A program made the position numbers and the translations under genes. A DNA stretch of 64,000 bases from Macrolepiota albuminosa (Eukaryota; Basidiomycota; Agaricomycetes; Agaricales; Agaricaceae). Where the stretch lies: the NCBI GenBank assembly GCA_027475525.1, contig JAMWFC010000113.1:3365990-3429989 (forward strand), given 5' to 3'. Positions 55,608-64,000 of this stretch are shown here, in pieces. The notes under the pieces were generated by a model that ran no database searches, was not told the DNA's origin, and was given only the letters and a program-made list of their open reading frames with translations. The stretch's first letter is position 1, and every line of letters starts with the position of its first letter.

Positions 55608-56045
55608 AAGCCCAGCCTTGCAACAGCCTCAACCAAGTTATGAGTGACATATAAAAGCACATCATGTCTACCTCGAAAAAAAACGAGTAGGAAGGACAGA
55701 ATTTAGAAAGTTGATTAAAATTGATTCCTGATCACGCTGTCACGACCATACACTATTCCAGAAGAAGTATACATATCATGATCTACTAATCAATTGTAAG
55801 TGGGCACAAGCCGCCTCCAACCGGCGTTGTGTTAAATGATACCTCGAAGTTGATTGTTGCTCAGCCTTACAAAAGCCTTGACCAAGTTATGGCGAGCGAT
55901 ATATGAAGGTGTGCATTGTACCTTAGAAAAAGGTAAGAAGGCCAATATAGAAAGCTGCTTCTCCCGGATCACGGCTTTCATAACATGCATCGTTCCAGGA
56001 GAGGTACACATATATATCACTGATTGTAAGCGGGGGTCCCAGTCA
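55608..56045. repeat. Degenerate tandem duplication, about 240-bp period
   Basis: GCCTTGCAACAGCCTCAACC (55613) and GCCTTACAAAAGCCTTGACC (55863) open two diverged copies that share AAGTTATG, the TACCT..AAAAA tract, CCTGATCACG/CCCGGATCACG, CCAGAAGAAGTATACATAT/CCAGGAGAGGTACACATAT and TTGTAAG.GGG. Non-coding, old. Confidence 0.65.
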
Positions 56046-56241
56046 TCTCTAATTCTCGGATTTCATCAACTTTAGATCCCAACTGTGACTGTTGGTTGCG
56101 ACATACGGTAGTGATCGGAGTTTTACTTGACTCCTATATGTAAAGATTGGAAGACCATTCACTGCCTTGTCATTGTTTTGTCGTACGTGTATCACTTTTC
56201 TATCTTTTCATTCATTAGTTAAATACAGTTTTAGCCTTGAT

Positions 56242-57612
56242 ATGGTGATTTCTTCTGTATTATTCACTTTCATCAGGGATGTGTTGTCGTCGAATTTCTA
56301 TATCCCAGGTCCTCAAAGACTTCCGTTCGAAATAATAGGGGAGATCATAGACAACCTCAAGGATTCAGAAAGCTCTCTGCTGACTATGTCTCTGGTGTGT
56401 CAGTATACTCTTCACAGGAGTCGTGCACTTCTGTTTGGAACCCTCACTTTTTCGAACATGGAAGGTTTCCTAAAATTCGAGCACTTTCTGGACTTACTCG
56501 AAGGGCCATCCACATCTATTGCTCCGAGGGTCAAATACATTAGCTTCACCAATCTCTTTCTCAGATCTGGTAGATGGAAGCATACTAGACAGGCTGCACA
56601 CAGACTGGCATCTAAACTATCCCAGTTGAAAAGCATTCAGCTAGTTTCACAGGAATGGGAGACTCTTCCCCAATCATTTCTTGACTTCATTCTAGCTCTT
56701 CCAGCGGTCAAAATTTCCATCGAGAGTACAACGCTTTACACAACTGAACAGTTCGTCGAGCTATTTGAAAGCTTCTTGGTTTCACAAGGATCACAGGATT
56801 TTACTTTATATCACCTTCGACTCGAAGATGGACCCAATTCTTTCCTCAATCATGTTCATCTATTCCAAAAAAATTATCATTTTCGATTGATAGATAGTAC
56901 TTCCTTAGTTAACTTTCACAACGTATGGGACCCCACCAAAAGCCGCACAAAAATCACTGTCGAATCATATTATCTCCAGCTCTATGGTCTGGGAGTCCGA
57001 CAGGAGTACTTGCCTTTTTTGTGGAACTTCCTACTCAACATTGGACCCAACTTGAACAATCTCGTCGTCGAGCTTTGTGACCCTCACTTAGGTAAAAGTA
57101 TGTTTTTTTTTCAATTGATTTTTTATCTATATTTTCAATTAACGTTCCTTGCTCGACATCTAGGTTTGTTATCAGCATATGAAGAGCTAGACTTCACGTC
57201 CTTTACTAGTCTGAAGGCCGTTCATGTAGAAATCATCTATACAGATGACCGAAAAGTAGTGCACATAAACACCACGTGGAAGCTTCTCGAATCTATACCA
57301 CAATTTTCTGTCGAGACGATTGGCTTGATCTTCAATGTTAGCAATCTTCTTGATAGCCTTCCATCTTTTCCTTGGACAGAGACAATAAGACGTGTCCAGG
57401 GCATCTTCCCCTCATCTAGACATATCAAGATAAGGATAGGAGCTTATGATATCGAGGAGGGGGCCTTGACTGCTCAAGTAGACTCCCTAGCGCAAGCACT
57501 CCATCCATATTTCATGAAGCTCCCGGTCCAAGTATTATTTACAGCAATTATCTGGACATCTATTCACATCTCAGCTGTGCGTATATTATATCCGTCACAT
57601 CACCTCTCATAA
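56242..57612 (+). CDS. F-box protein, agaric LPFEIIGEIID type
   Basis: First ATG 56242 (MVISSVLFTFIRDVL). The F-box-like core is QRLPFEIIGEIIDNLKDSESSLLTMSLVCQ with SRALLFGTLTF following, a combination common in agarics. The remainder is leucine-rich and strand-rich (FTNLFLRSGRW, SIQLVSQEWETLP, YLPFLWNFLLNIGPNLNNLVVEL, LKAVHVEIIYTDDRK). An intron of 72 nt (57092-57163, GTAAAAG...ATCTAG) fits splice rules, yet its length is a multiple of three without stops, so retention would still give a protein. Ends at 57612, or possibly in a further exon. About 430 residues spliced. Presumed SCF adaptor. Confidence 0.8.
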   Translation: MVISSVLFTFIRDVLSSNFYIPGPQRLPFEIIGEIIDNLKDSESSLLTMSLVCQYTLHRSRALLFGTLTFSNMEGFLKFEHFLDLLEGPSTSIAPRVKYISFTNLFLRSGRWKHTRQAAHRLASKLSQLKSIQLVSQEWETLPQSFLDFILALPAVKISIESTTLYTTEQFVELFESFLVSQGSQDFTLYHLRLEDGPNSFLNHVHLFQKNYHFRLIDSTSLVNFHNVWDPTKSRTKITVESYYLQLYGLGVRQEYLPFLWNFLLNIGPNLNNLVVELCDPHLGKSMFFFQLIFYLYFQLTFLARHLGLLSAYEELDFTSFTSLKAVHVEIIYTDDRKVVHINTTWKLLESIPQFSVETIGLIFNVSNLLDSLPSFPWTETIRRVQGIFPSSRHIKIRIGAYDIEEGALTAQVDSLAQALHPYFMKLPVQVLFTAIIWTSIHISAVRILYPSHHLS

Positions 57613-58300
57613 CTAGACTTTGGAGATAGGAACGATTGAACTGGAGAGATTATTTGGCTTGAACACAGTTTTTGCACCTGCATGCACACTGTGTTAATAA
57701 TTGGATTAGATACAATAGTAGCCTCTTAATCACTCCTGACTTCATCTAGGCCAATAGTACCAAGTAGCTTGACAATGTTTTTTCCTGATGTCTAAAGTAG
57801 GCATTGCCAAAGCCTACCTTCTCTCATCAAATCAAAAAATTTATCTAGTCTGGTGAAAATAGCAAGGGTTGGTCTACATTATCTGAAAGTAGATTGGTCA
57901 ATGGAATTAAGACATTGGGCTTTACAGACTATCTTGTGCTGATGGTGGACCTATCTCCCCTCCTATATCAGCTAGGATTGAACTTTTACATCCAAGTCCT
58001 GGCTACTCTCACCTGTAATACAGGCTATTTTTGGCCATTGCCAACTAATATCTGAATGATTACCTCTTCTTTGTCCCATTAATAGTCTTTCTAATGTCAA
58101 AAGATTGCTTTGTTGGAGAGTAGACTAGTAATCAATATGTTTGTTCACTTCTTATTACCTGCAATGGGCCATTTGCACACATGGCAAATCTGAGATCAAG
58201 GTTGCAAGATTTAATCTTGTCTTTTGATTATCATGATAAATTGTTGGTGCACACAACTTCTATCTTCCTTTGCATACAGAGCTAAGAGCTATCCTTGCAG
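57613..58300. other. Intergenic, AT-rich, no gene recognised
   Basis: Start of the right-hand transposon-debris zone. No motif-bearing frame. Confidence 0.45.
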
Positions 58301-58400
58301 TTGTAAGGGCAACTTCTAGAGGCTATGGCTCAGTCACACAGCCAGCAGAGGAAGATCCAAAAGTTATTAGAATATATACTAACAATATCATAATAACTTG
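58296..58400 (-). repeat. LTR end fragment of the AT-rich gypsy family
   Basis: GTAAGGGCAACTTCTAGAGGCTATGGCTCAG and on to ACTAACAATATCATAATAAC match the end of LTR 38591-39185. Truncated at about 58400. Confidence 0.7.
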
Positions 58401-58568
58401 TTATGACCTGAAGTGTAGAACACCATAAGTGTGCCTGACTCTCTTTTCACACATCACATATCATATTGGACAAAGGAGCCATAGAGTACCTACATATTCT
58501 GCTACCTACAAATGGCCATCCTCAGTTATTTCTATCCAGACTGAGCAACAACATTACTTATGAACTAC

Positions 58569-58774
58569 ACAGAGACTAACTATACCTAGATCAGAACTTA
58601 CTTGTGGTACTGATGATCTCTGTCTTTCAATATATTGACAGCCAATGTATGTAACACAATAAAAATAGATACAGAGACTAACTATACCTAGATCAGAACT
58701 TACTTGTGGTACTGATGATCTCTGTCTTTCAATATATTGACAGCTAATGTATGTAACACAATAAAAATAAATAA
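58569..58774. repeat. 102-bp tandem duplication
   Basis: ACAGAGACTAACTATACC recurs at 58569 and 58671; copies differ at one site (GCCAATG versus GCTAATG). The spacing is 102, not 77, so it is treated apart from the 77-bp set. Confidence 0.9.
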
Positions 58775-59936
58775 CTGAAGAAAAAGGTTAGAATAAGATG
58801 ACTAATAAGCAGACATGATGATGTGAAAGTTAAAGTTTACTTTATGTAAGAGTAGTCTTAGTGAAATAAGACTGAACTTTTGTGATATTTCAACTTTACT
58901 TCACAAAGTATGTGGAGCTAAGGGTACACATGCACACTTTGTAAAAGTAGTGTTATGATTTTAATTGTTTGATTTGGAATGAAAAATTAAAGGTTCACAC
59001 TCAAAAATTGGGTACAAATAGTATTAATACTAAAACCCAAAGTGAATCTGATTGCTTTGGCCTAAGTAATCTACTCCCCAGGGACCCCAAGCCATGGCAA
59101 GGTGATTACTTGCCCAACTTCCCTGAAATCCTACCCTTCTTATACCTTTTCTTCCTATGCATAGACCATTGCATGTTTTGAGCATGTGGGCACCAGTTTG
59201 TTGTATTGCTGGGCCCAGACTTTCAGTTGCTGCATTGCCAAGTCTGGGCAGTTAGATATTGCTCTTGCTGGTGTTGGGTGCATGTGGTCACCCAATTTTC
59301 CAGCTCAACCCTCTTCCATTGCTTAGCTGCACCTCTTTCCTCTCTTTTCTTTCCTTGTTTCCTCTTCCTGCCTGTATATTCATGTGTATATCTTGTTGTG
59401 CTTTGTATACATAGCAAAAGTCACAGAGTAGTACTATCTTCATAGAAGGTGAGGTGTTGGCAATGTTGTTTATTTGATTATAATTGATATGTGATTGGTT
59501 TGATCAGATAGATCTTGGATACCCTCTTTTGGCTTTTGCCTTGATCTTCTTTAACTGGTTGTTTTGCATGCTTGCCATCAGGCTGTTTTTGGGTAGTGGG
59601 TGGGATTTATCTCTGAAGTACATATGTTGAGTCTACAGTTTTCAACCTGCACATATTAGCTTATCATTTTCAGCTATATATGTCATACATAGAACCAATC
59701 AATATATTGTTTTTTTTAGTTCTCTCAGACTATGTCTTGCTTTCAAGACATGTGTATTAATAAGAACAATGATGATAATAATAATAATCTCTGTTTAACA
59801 CTGACAAGCTAATTACAGAGCTAAGAGGTAGAAGAATGTTAAATATAGAACAATGAGTCCCTCAAAGTCTCAACATAATGTTAAGACAACTTTATTGACC
59901 TGTTAAATATGAGAACAATGAGATCTACATATATCA
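58775..59936. other. AT-rich stretch, no gene recognised
   Basis: No family motif on either strand; the small frames near 58969-59445 look non-coding. Confidence 0.45.
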
Positions 59937-60420
59937 GTGGCAGTTTCAGAAAAACTGAAAATTGTAAAGAGAACACTTAATAACTATGGAACTCCTTCTA
60001 CAGAGCCAGCAAGCACTAATGATAAGCAGGAGTTGAGCAGGCATAGAGGCAAGCAAGAGTCAGACAAGAGACTAGCAAGGCTAACTGAGCAATTAGATGT
60101 TGCTCAAGAGCTTACAGTTGGTTCAGTGTATAAGCCAGAAGAACACTGCTATTGTTCAGCCTGGATTTCTATCTACAGGCTGCCTTTATATACTATATTG
60201 GTGGCTGTGCTATTACTAATACTGTTTAACTAATTGGGCCCTGGTATGTAATGGAGCATGATTAACAATAATTGATGCTAAGTAAGGTCCATGCATATGA
60301 CTCATCCAGACTGACTACTAGAAGATGAAAAAGGATAGAACAGGCCAAGTAGTCATTTAAATATGCTAAGAGTAGGCATGTCATTGGAATAAGCTCAGAA
60401 TAAGGTTGAACATAGTCTGA
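59937..60420 (+). repeat. Dispersed repeat R1, copy 2, with a 98-residue open frame
   Basis: Open frame 59937-60233 starts MAVSEKLKIVKRTLNN and ends LARLTEQLDVAQELTVG, SVYKPEEHCYC, then a hydrophobic tail (LPLYTILVAVLLLILFN) and stop. The C-terminal 55 residues are shared with 17735-17925. A charged N-part plus one terminal helix suggests a tail-anchored membrane protein. Family not recognised. Confidence 0.55.
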
Positions 60421-60800
60421 AAGAACAAAAATAGTAATTTGACTTAAAAATAATAAACATGCCTAAAAGTTGGCTCTTAACAAAGGATGCAGAAAAACAA
60501 CATTTGGTCAAAATATGCTCTATATTCTCAGTTGTTTCATAGTTATAACATTTTCCTCTTATTTCAGTAATAAACAACATTTGGTCAAAATATGCTCTAT
60601 ATTCTCAGTTGTTTCATAGTTATAACATTTTCCTCTTATTTCAGTAATCTCATAACTTGTATGTACTGTGTATAGCCTTGTATAGGAAAGCTCTCATTTT
60701 TTTTTGTTATAAATTTGTTGCAGATCAAGTTTGATATTTCTCTGACTATCAGTACCTTACTATTTTTAAACTATTTACTTATGTCTAGGTTTATTGTTGT
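60395..60800 (-). pseudogene. LINE-type zinc-binding/RNase H tail relic
   Basis: The minus strand reads KMRAFLYKAIHSTYK, then EIRGKCYNYETTENIEHILTKC, the C..C..H..C pattern at the end of fungal LINE ORF2 with one Cys replaced by Tyr. Stops and the 77-bp duplication disrupt it. Confidence 0.55.
60498..60651. repeat. 77-bp tandem duplication 15
   Basis: CAACATTTGGTCAAAATATG at 60498 and 60575. Confidence 0.95.
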
Positions 60801-62895
60801 TTCTCTTTTGTGTAAGAGCAATCTCTGTAGGCTATAGCTAAGTCATGCAGCCAGCAGAAGGAAATCTAAAATATATTATCTAAGTTTTACACACTTCAGG
60901 GCATATCAGCAATTTTTGAAGAAACACTTATTAGACTGTAAAAATTTCTTTATTAAGAAATTTTTATGAAAGTTTCTGAAGAAACACTCATTAAAAATCA
61001 CATGATTTATTTTTAATAGATTTTTTTTAAAAATCTCTAGCATGCCCTGAAGTGACAAGCATAACTATACATTTGGCAAAAGAAGGTCTAAAGAAAACAA
61101 CTCTGAAAACTTCCTATGCCAAAGATAATGCTTTCAAGGCTCTGAGTACATGGAAACTACTCACTATAGCACAACAGAAAATAAAAATTGTCTAAAAAAG
61201 AAGCATTTGTATTAGAAAATCAACACTATATAAATCATGGACAAAAAACAAGTGCAGCTGAAGTTCTAACAGTTGTATCAGTAGCCAGGACTTGAGGAAA
61301 TGCAGAAAGGAAAGTCATAGCAAAAGTAGCTTAAGATGAATTGGAGGGACAAAATGAGGGACAAAATAGAGGAACCTCTGACAGATGAGATTTGGGAAGG
61401 AAAAGCAAGGAGCTGGCAAATGGAGTGGATTGACATCAATTTGAAATGATCTTGATCAATAAAAGATCTAATTTAAAAATAACAAGATTCGAATATTTTG
61501 ATAAAAGAAAAAACATGACTGGAAGAGAATAAAAGAGGGATGAATAAAGGAAGAATACAAAGGAGAGATAGATAGAGGAAGAATACAAAGGAGAAATAAA
61601 TAGAAGAAAGATACAAAGAAGAGATAAATAGAGAAATAATACAAAGAAGAGATGAATGAAATGATGCTACAGAAATTAAATGATAGCACTGAAACAGACA
61701 TCACAAAAATGGAAAATGGAACAACAAATTAGATTAAAAATGCTGGGAGGTCAGAAGCAAAAAGTTATGTGTATCTGGTGGTCTGTGCATTGTAAAAAAA
61801 TATAAATAGCTCAAGTAGAGTAGAGAATAGATAGGCAATTGATAGGCAAATGCTTAGTGGCTCTCAGAGAGTGAATCATTTAGGCTGAAGTTTGTTAAAA
61901 ATCCTTTAGCTTTTAGAATATTTATATATATTGAGAAGTAACCTTCCTCAACACCTCAAGTTATTATCAAGAATCAGTGTGAATTAATTAGAGGCAACTT
62001 TCTAAAACTGCAAGAAAGCTCCAAAACTATAGTAATACTTGCACTCTAAATACTACAATACTCAAAGCCTGTACCAACTAAACTGGTAGACCAGCAGAAA
62101 ATGAGATATATTAAAATTTCTGTTGAAAAGGAGCCTGCAAGCTTTGATATATATGCTAAAGCAAAAAAATAAATTGTGCAAGCAAATAAATAAGTTTTCG
62201 CTGCAGGTTGTAAGCAGATGTAATATCTGACTTCACTAGGGTATGCAACATAAACTAAAATGAGATATGATTTATAGAAAAAGCTAGCTAATTATTTCTA
62301 CTATCTTCATTATATATTTAATTTGTCTATCTCTTTTGATAAGATTCTACTTTTTCTACAATTTTGGCCCTTAATTGCAACATTCCATCTCATAATCACT
62401 ACTAACTAATTATATTGTAAGTCACCAAATCAATTATTGCAAGTAGTAAGCAACATATTTACACTTGCCCATTTTCTGAAAAATTCAAATTCTCATGCTT
62501 TTTCCATTCATCTAAAATTACTGTATTTTTCATCTCCTTACTACTCTTCTATTGATAATGCTTAAATTGAGCTAAGATGCACTATCACTAATACAGCTAC
62601 TTAGTCAATACTACTTTGGGCATGCTAAGTGTTTGAGAAAGTCCTGGACAGGTCTCAAAGAATATATAGTAGGAAAGAAGTTGGTGGCAAGGAAAGTAGA
62701 TGATTGAATAAGGCTCAAAATGCAGCAAGAGAGTACTAAGAGGCATAGAAAGAATTGCCAAGGAAAGATGCCAAGTGGCACTTCAAAGAAGCACTAAGAA
62801 GTGCTGAGGATAAGTATTAAAAGACACTAAGTATTAGCATCTAGAATGAAATGATAAAATGACAAGATTGCTTAATGGCAAATGCCAAGCTATAG
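60801..62895. other. AT-rich transposon debris, no gene recognised
   Basis: 60814-60880 is another LTR-end fragment (GTAAGAGCAATCTCTGTAGGC). GAAGAAACACTTATTAGA/GAAGAAACACTCATTAAA near 60920 and 60980 form a short local repeat. 61550-61650 holds a purine-rich GATACAAAGAAGAGATAAATA repeat of about 30 bp. Nothing else supportable. Confidence 0.45.
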
Positions 62896-63647
62896 TTGCA
62901 AAGCAGTAAAAGATTGCAGAGAGAAAAAAAAATCTTTTTAATTTTGAGTCAGAATTATTTTCAGGCAATGGTTAGAAAGAAAATTTTAGTAAATGTAGAT
63001 AGGAAAAAAATTAAACAACATAAGAGTAATAAAGTTAAAACAAAGCCAAAAGGTATAATCAGCAAATTAATTCAGTCACAGTCAACTAAAGCGAAGTCTT
63101 TAGCTGAATTTAAAATTTGAGAAAATAATGGATTAAACGTAGAATACCCCCAATTGTAATTATAATTGTAATTATAACTGTTATTCAGAATCATCGTGAA
63201 TGTATTAAAATTGCTATTTTTATCTTTTTGTTATATTTAAGTTTTTAGTAAACTTATCAACGTTTAAAGGGCCCTAGGTAAGAGTTTAGGATAGGAGAGC
63301 TTAAAAGAGTTAAACCCTGACTCGCCTTCTTCACCCCCCCCTTCCCAGCCTGCCAACCCTTGCCCCGCCCTTGGCTTTCCTACGGAGGGCAAGGGCAGGG
63401 GGGGTTGGCAGGGGGGGGGTTAAGGGTAAGGGGGGGGTAGAGAGGGACAGGCTCCCAGGAGGAAGGTTAGACTTTTAAATTAAACCCGAACAAAGCCGAA
63501 CAAAGGAGTTGAACCTTTTTTTTACCCACATGAGGGGTATGTTTTAGCCTTTTAAACTACTTCAGCAAATCTTACTCCTCCCCTTGGCCCTACTAGTACT
63601 AGTAGTTAGGCCGAAGGCCTTAGTAGAAGTACTAGTAGTAGTAGTAG

Positions 63648-63684
63648 TACTACGTACTACGTACTACGTACTACGTACTACGTA
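63648..63684. repeat. TACTACG microsatellite
   Basis: About five copies of the heptamer TACTACG, preceded by AGTACTAGTAGTAGTAG. The heptamer array is itself nearly palindromic (CTACGTAG). Confidence 0.9.
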
Positions 63685-63746
63685 GGGTATGTACTCTTTC
63701 TCTTCTCTTCTTTTAGTCCCTCCCCCTTTTTTTTTTCTTCCTATTA

Positions 63747-63771
63747 CCCCAAACTGCATTGCAGTTTGGGG
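63747..63771. repeat. Perfect 12-bp inverted repeat
   Basis: CCCCAAACTGCA, one spacer base, TGCAGTTTGGGG. A near-copy with a shorter stem is at 63864-63883 (CCCCAAACT, AC, AGTTTGGGG). Confidence 0.95.
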
Positions 63772-63863
63772 TTAGGAGAGGGTACTTTTCTCCGCCCTTG
63801 CAATTCTTTTCTACTAGTAGTAGTAATTAGTAGTTTGCCTCCCCTTCTTCCCCCCCCCCCTAA

Positions 63864-63883
63864 CCCCAAACTACAGTTTGGGG
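63864..63883. repeat. Second CCCCAAACT palindrome
   Basis: 9-bp stem with a 2-base loop, related to 63747-63771, followed by a G-run of about 20. Confidence 0.95.
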
Positions 63884-64000
63884 TAAGGGGGGGGGGGGGG
63901 GGGGGCCGGGAAAAGGGTGGGCAAAGGGAGGGTTGAAACCTGGGGGCGGAGGGGGGGGGGGGGGGGATGGGCAAAAAAAAGAATATGGTCGGTTTTATTT

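Larger units (their letters stand above)
62896..64000. other. Mitochondrial-like AT-rich segment with GC-rich hairpins
   Basis: A short Lys/Ser-rich frame ends at 63120 (KAKSLAEFKI, then stop), using almost only A/T-ending codons. After it come AT-rich spacer (TTATAATTGTAATTATAA), then C-runs, G-runs and palindromes, and a TACTACG microsatellite. This texture is like intergenic mtDNA of basidiomycetes; I could not identify a mitochondrial gene. It may be a nuclear copy of mtDNA or a wrongly joined mitochondrial contig. Confidence 0.4.

Noticed and set aside
58569..58774. 102-bp duplication counted with the 77-bp set
   Set aside because: Different period and one mismatch; probably a genuine local duplication.
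63300..64000. Telomere or subtelomere from GGGTTAGG-like strings
   Set aside because: No tandem TTAGGG array; G-runs are irregular and alternate with C-runs and palindromes.
1..64000. tRNA, rRNA, riboswitch, CRISPR or bacterial operon features
   Set aside because: Looked for T-loop and repeat-spacer patterns by eye and found none; the DNA is fungal. A covariance-model search could still find a tRNA I missed.

Overview
The window is nuclear DNA of a mushroom-forming basidiomycete (Agaricomycetes). The evidence is many very short introns (about 42-75 nt, a few longer), lineage-typical families (F-box proteins with an N-terminal coiled coil, DUF6533 seven-helix membrane proteins, a fungal amidase, a GT61 glycosyltransferase), and nested chromovirus, copia, Tad-like LINE and Tc1 elements. 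No bacterial-style genes, tRNA, rRNA or CRISPR array were seen.

Layout. (1) 1-17.6 kb, gene-rich: the 3'-truncated F-box gene, TFIIA gamma subunit (TOA2), two paralogous secreted GPI-type proteins around 2.1 and 6.0 kb with an agaric-specific, possibly nuclease-like gene and its decayed partial copy between them, then GT61 glycosyltransferase, SET-MYND methyltransferase, amidase and DUF6533 gene A. (2) 17.7-45 kb, a mobile-element island: AT-rich LTR relics, a copia element split by a GC-rich Ty3/gypsy chromovirus (19237-29382, 5-bp target duplication), a LINE (31679-37702, 15-bp target duplication) which contains one solo LTR that contains another in inverse orientation, then gypsy, LINE and Tc1 relics. 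(3) 45.3-57.6 kb, genes again: DUF6533 gene B (paralogue of A, so the island separates a gene pair), a flavodoxin-like quinone reductase, an F-box/LRR-type gene, a hemerythrin-like gene, a secreted kinase-like gene and another F-box gene. (4) 57.6-62.9 kb, AT-rich transposon debris. (5) 62.9-64.0 kb, a different texture: very AT-rich DNA with GC-rich palindromes and TACTACG microsatellites, resembling basidiomycete mitochondrial intergenic DNA.

The gypsy element carries the most unusual biology. It has LTRs, gag, two retropepsin domains, RNase H, integrase and chromodomain, but no reverse transcriptase polymerase domain. It also carries an intron-containing gene on the opposite strand between chromodomain and 3' LTR.

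A technical point affects the whole annotation. At fifteen places a segment is tandemly repeated with a period of exactly 77 bp, nearly always perfectly. Two of these make the 5' LTR exactly 154 bp longer than the 3' LTR (885 versus 731). They look like uncollapsed 77-mer contig overlaps, and they account for most of the frame breaks in the gypsy polyprotein.

Exon boundaries were worked out by eye from splice signals, frame continuity and remembered family sequences. Product names rest on motif recognition, without any database search.
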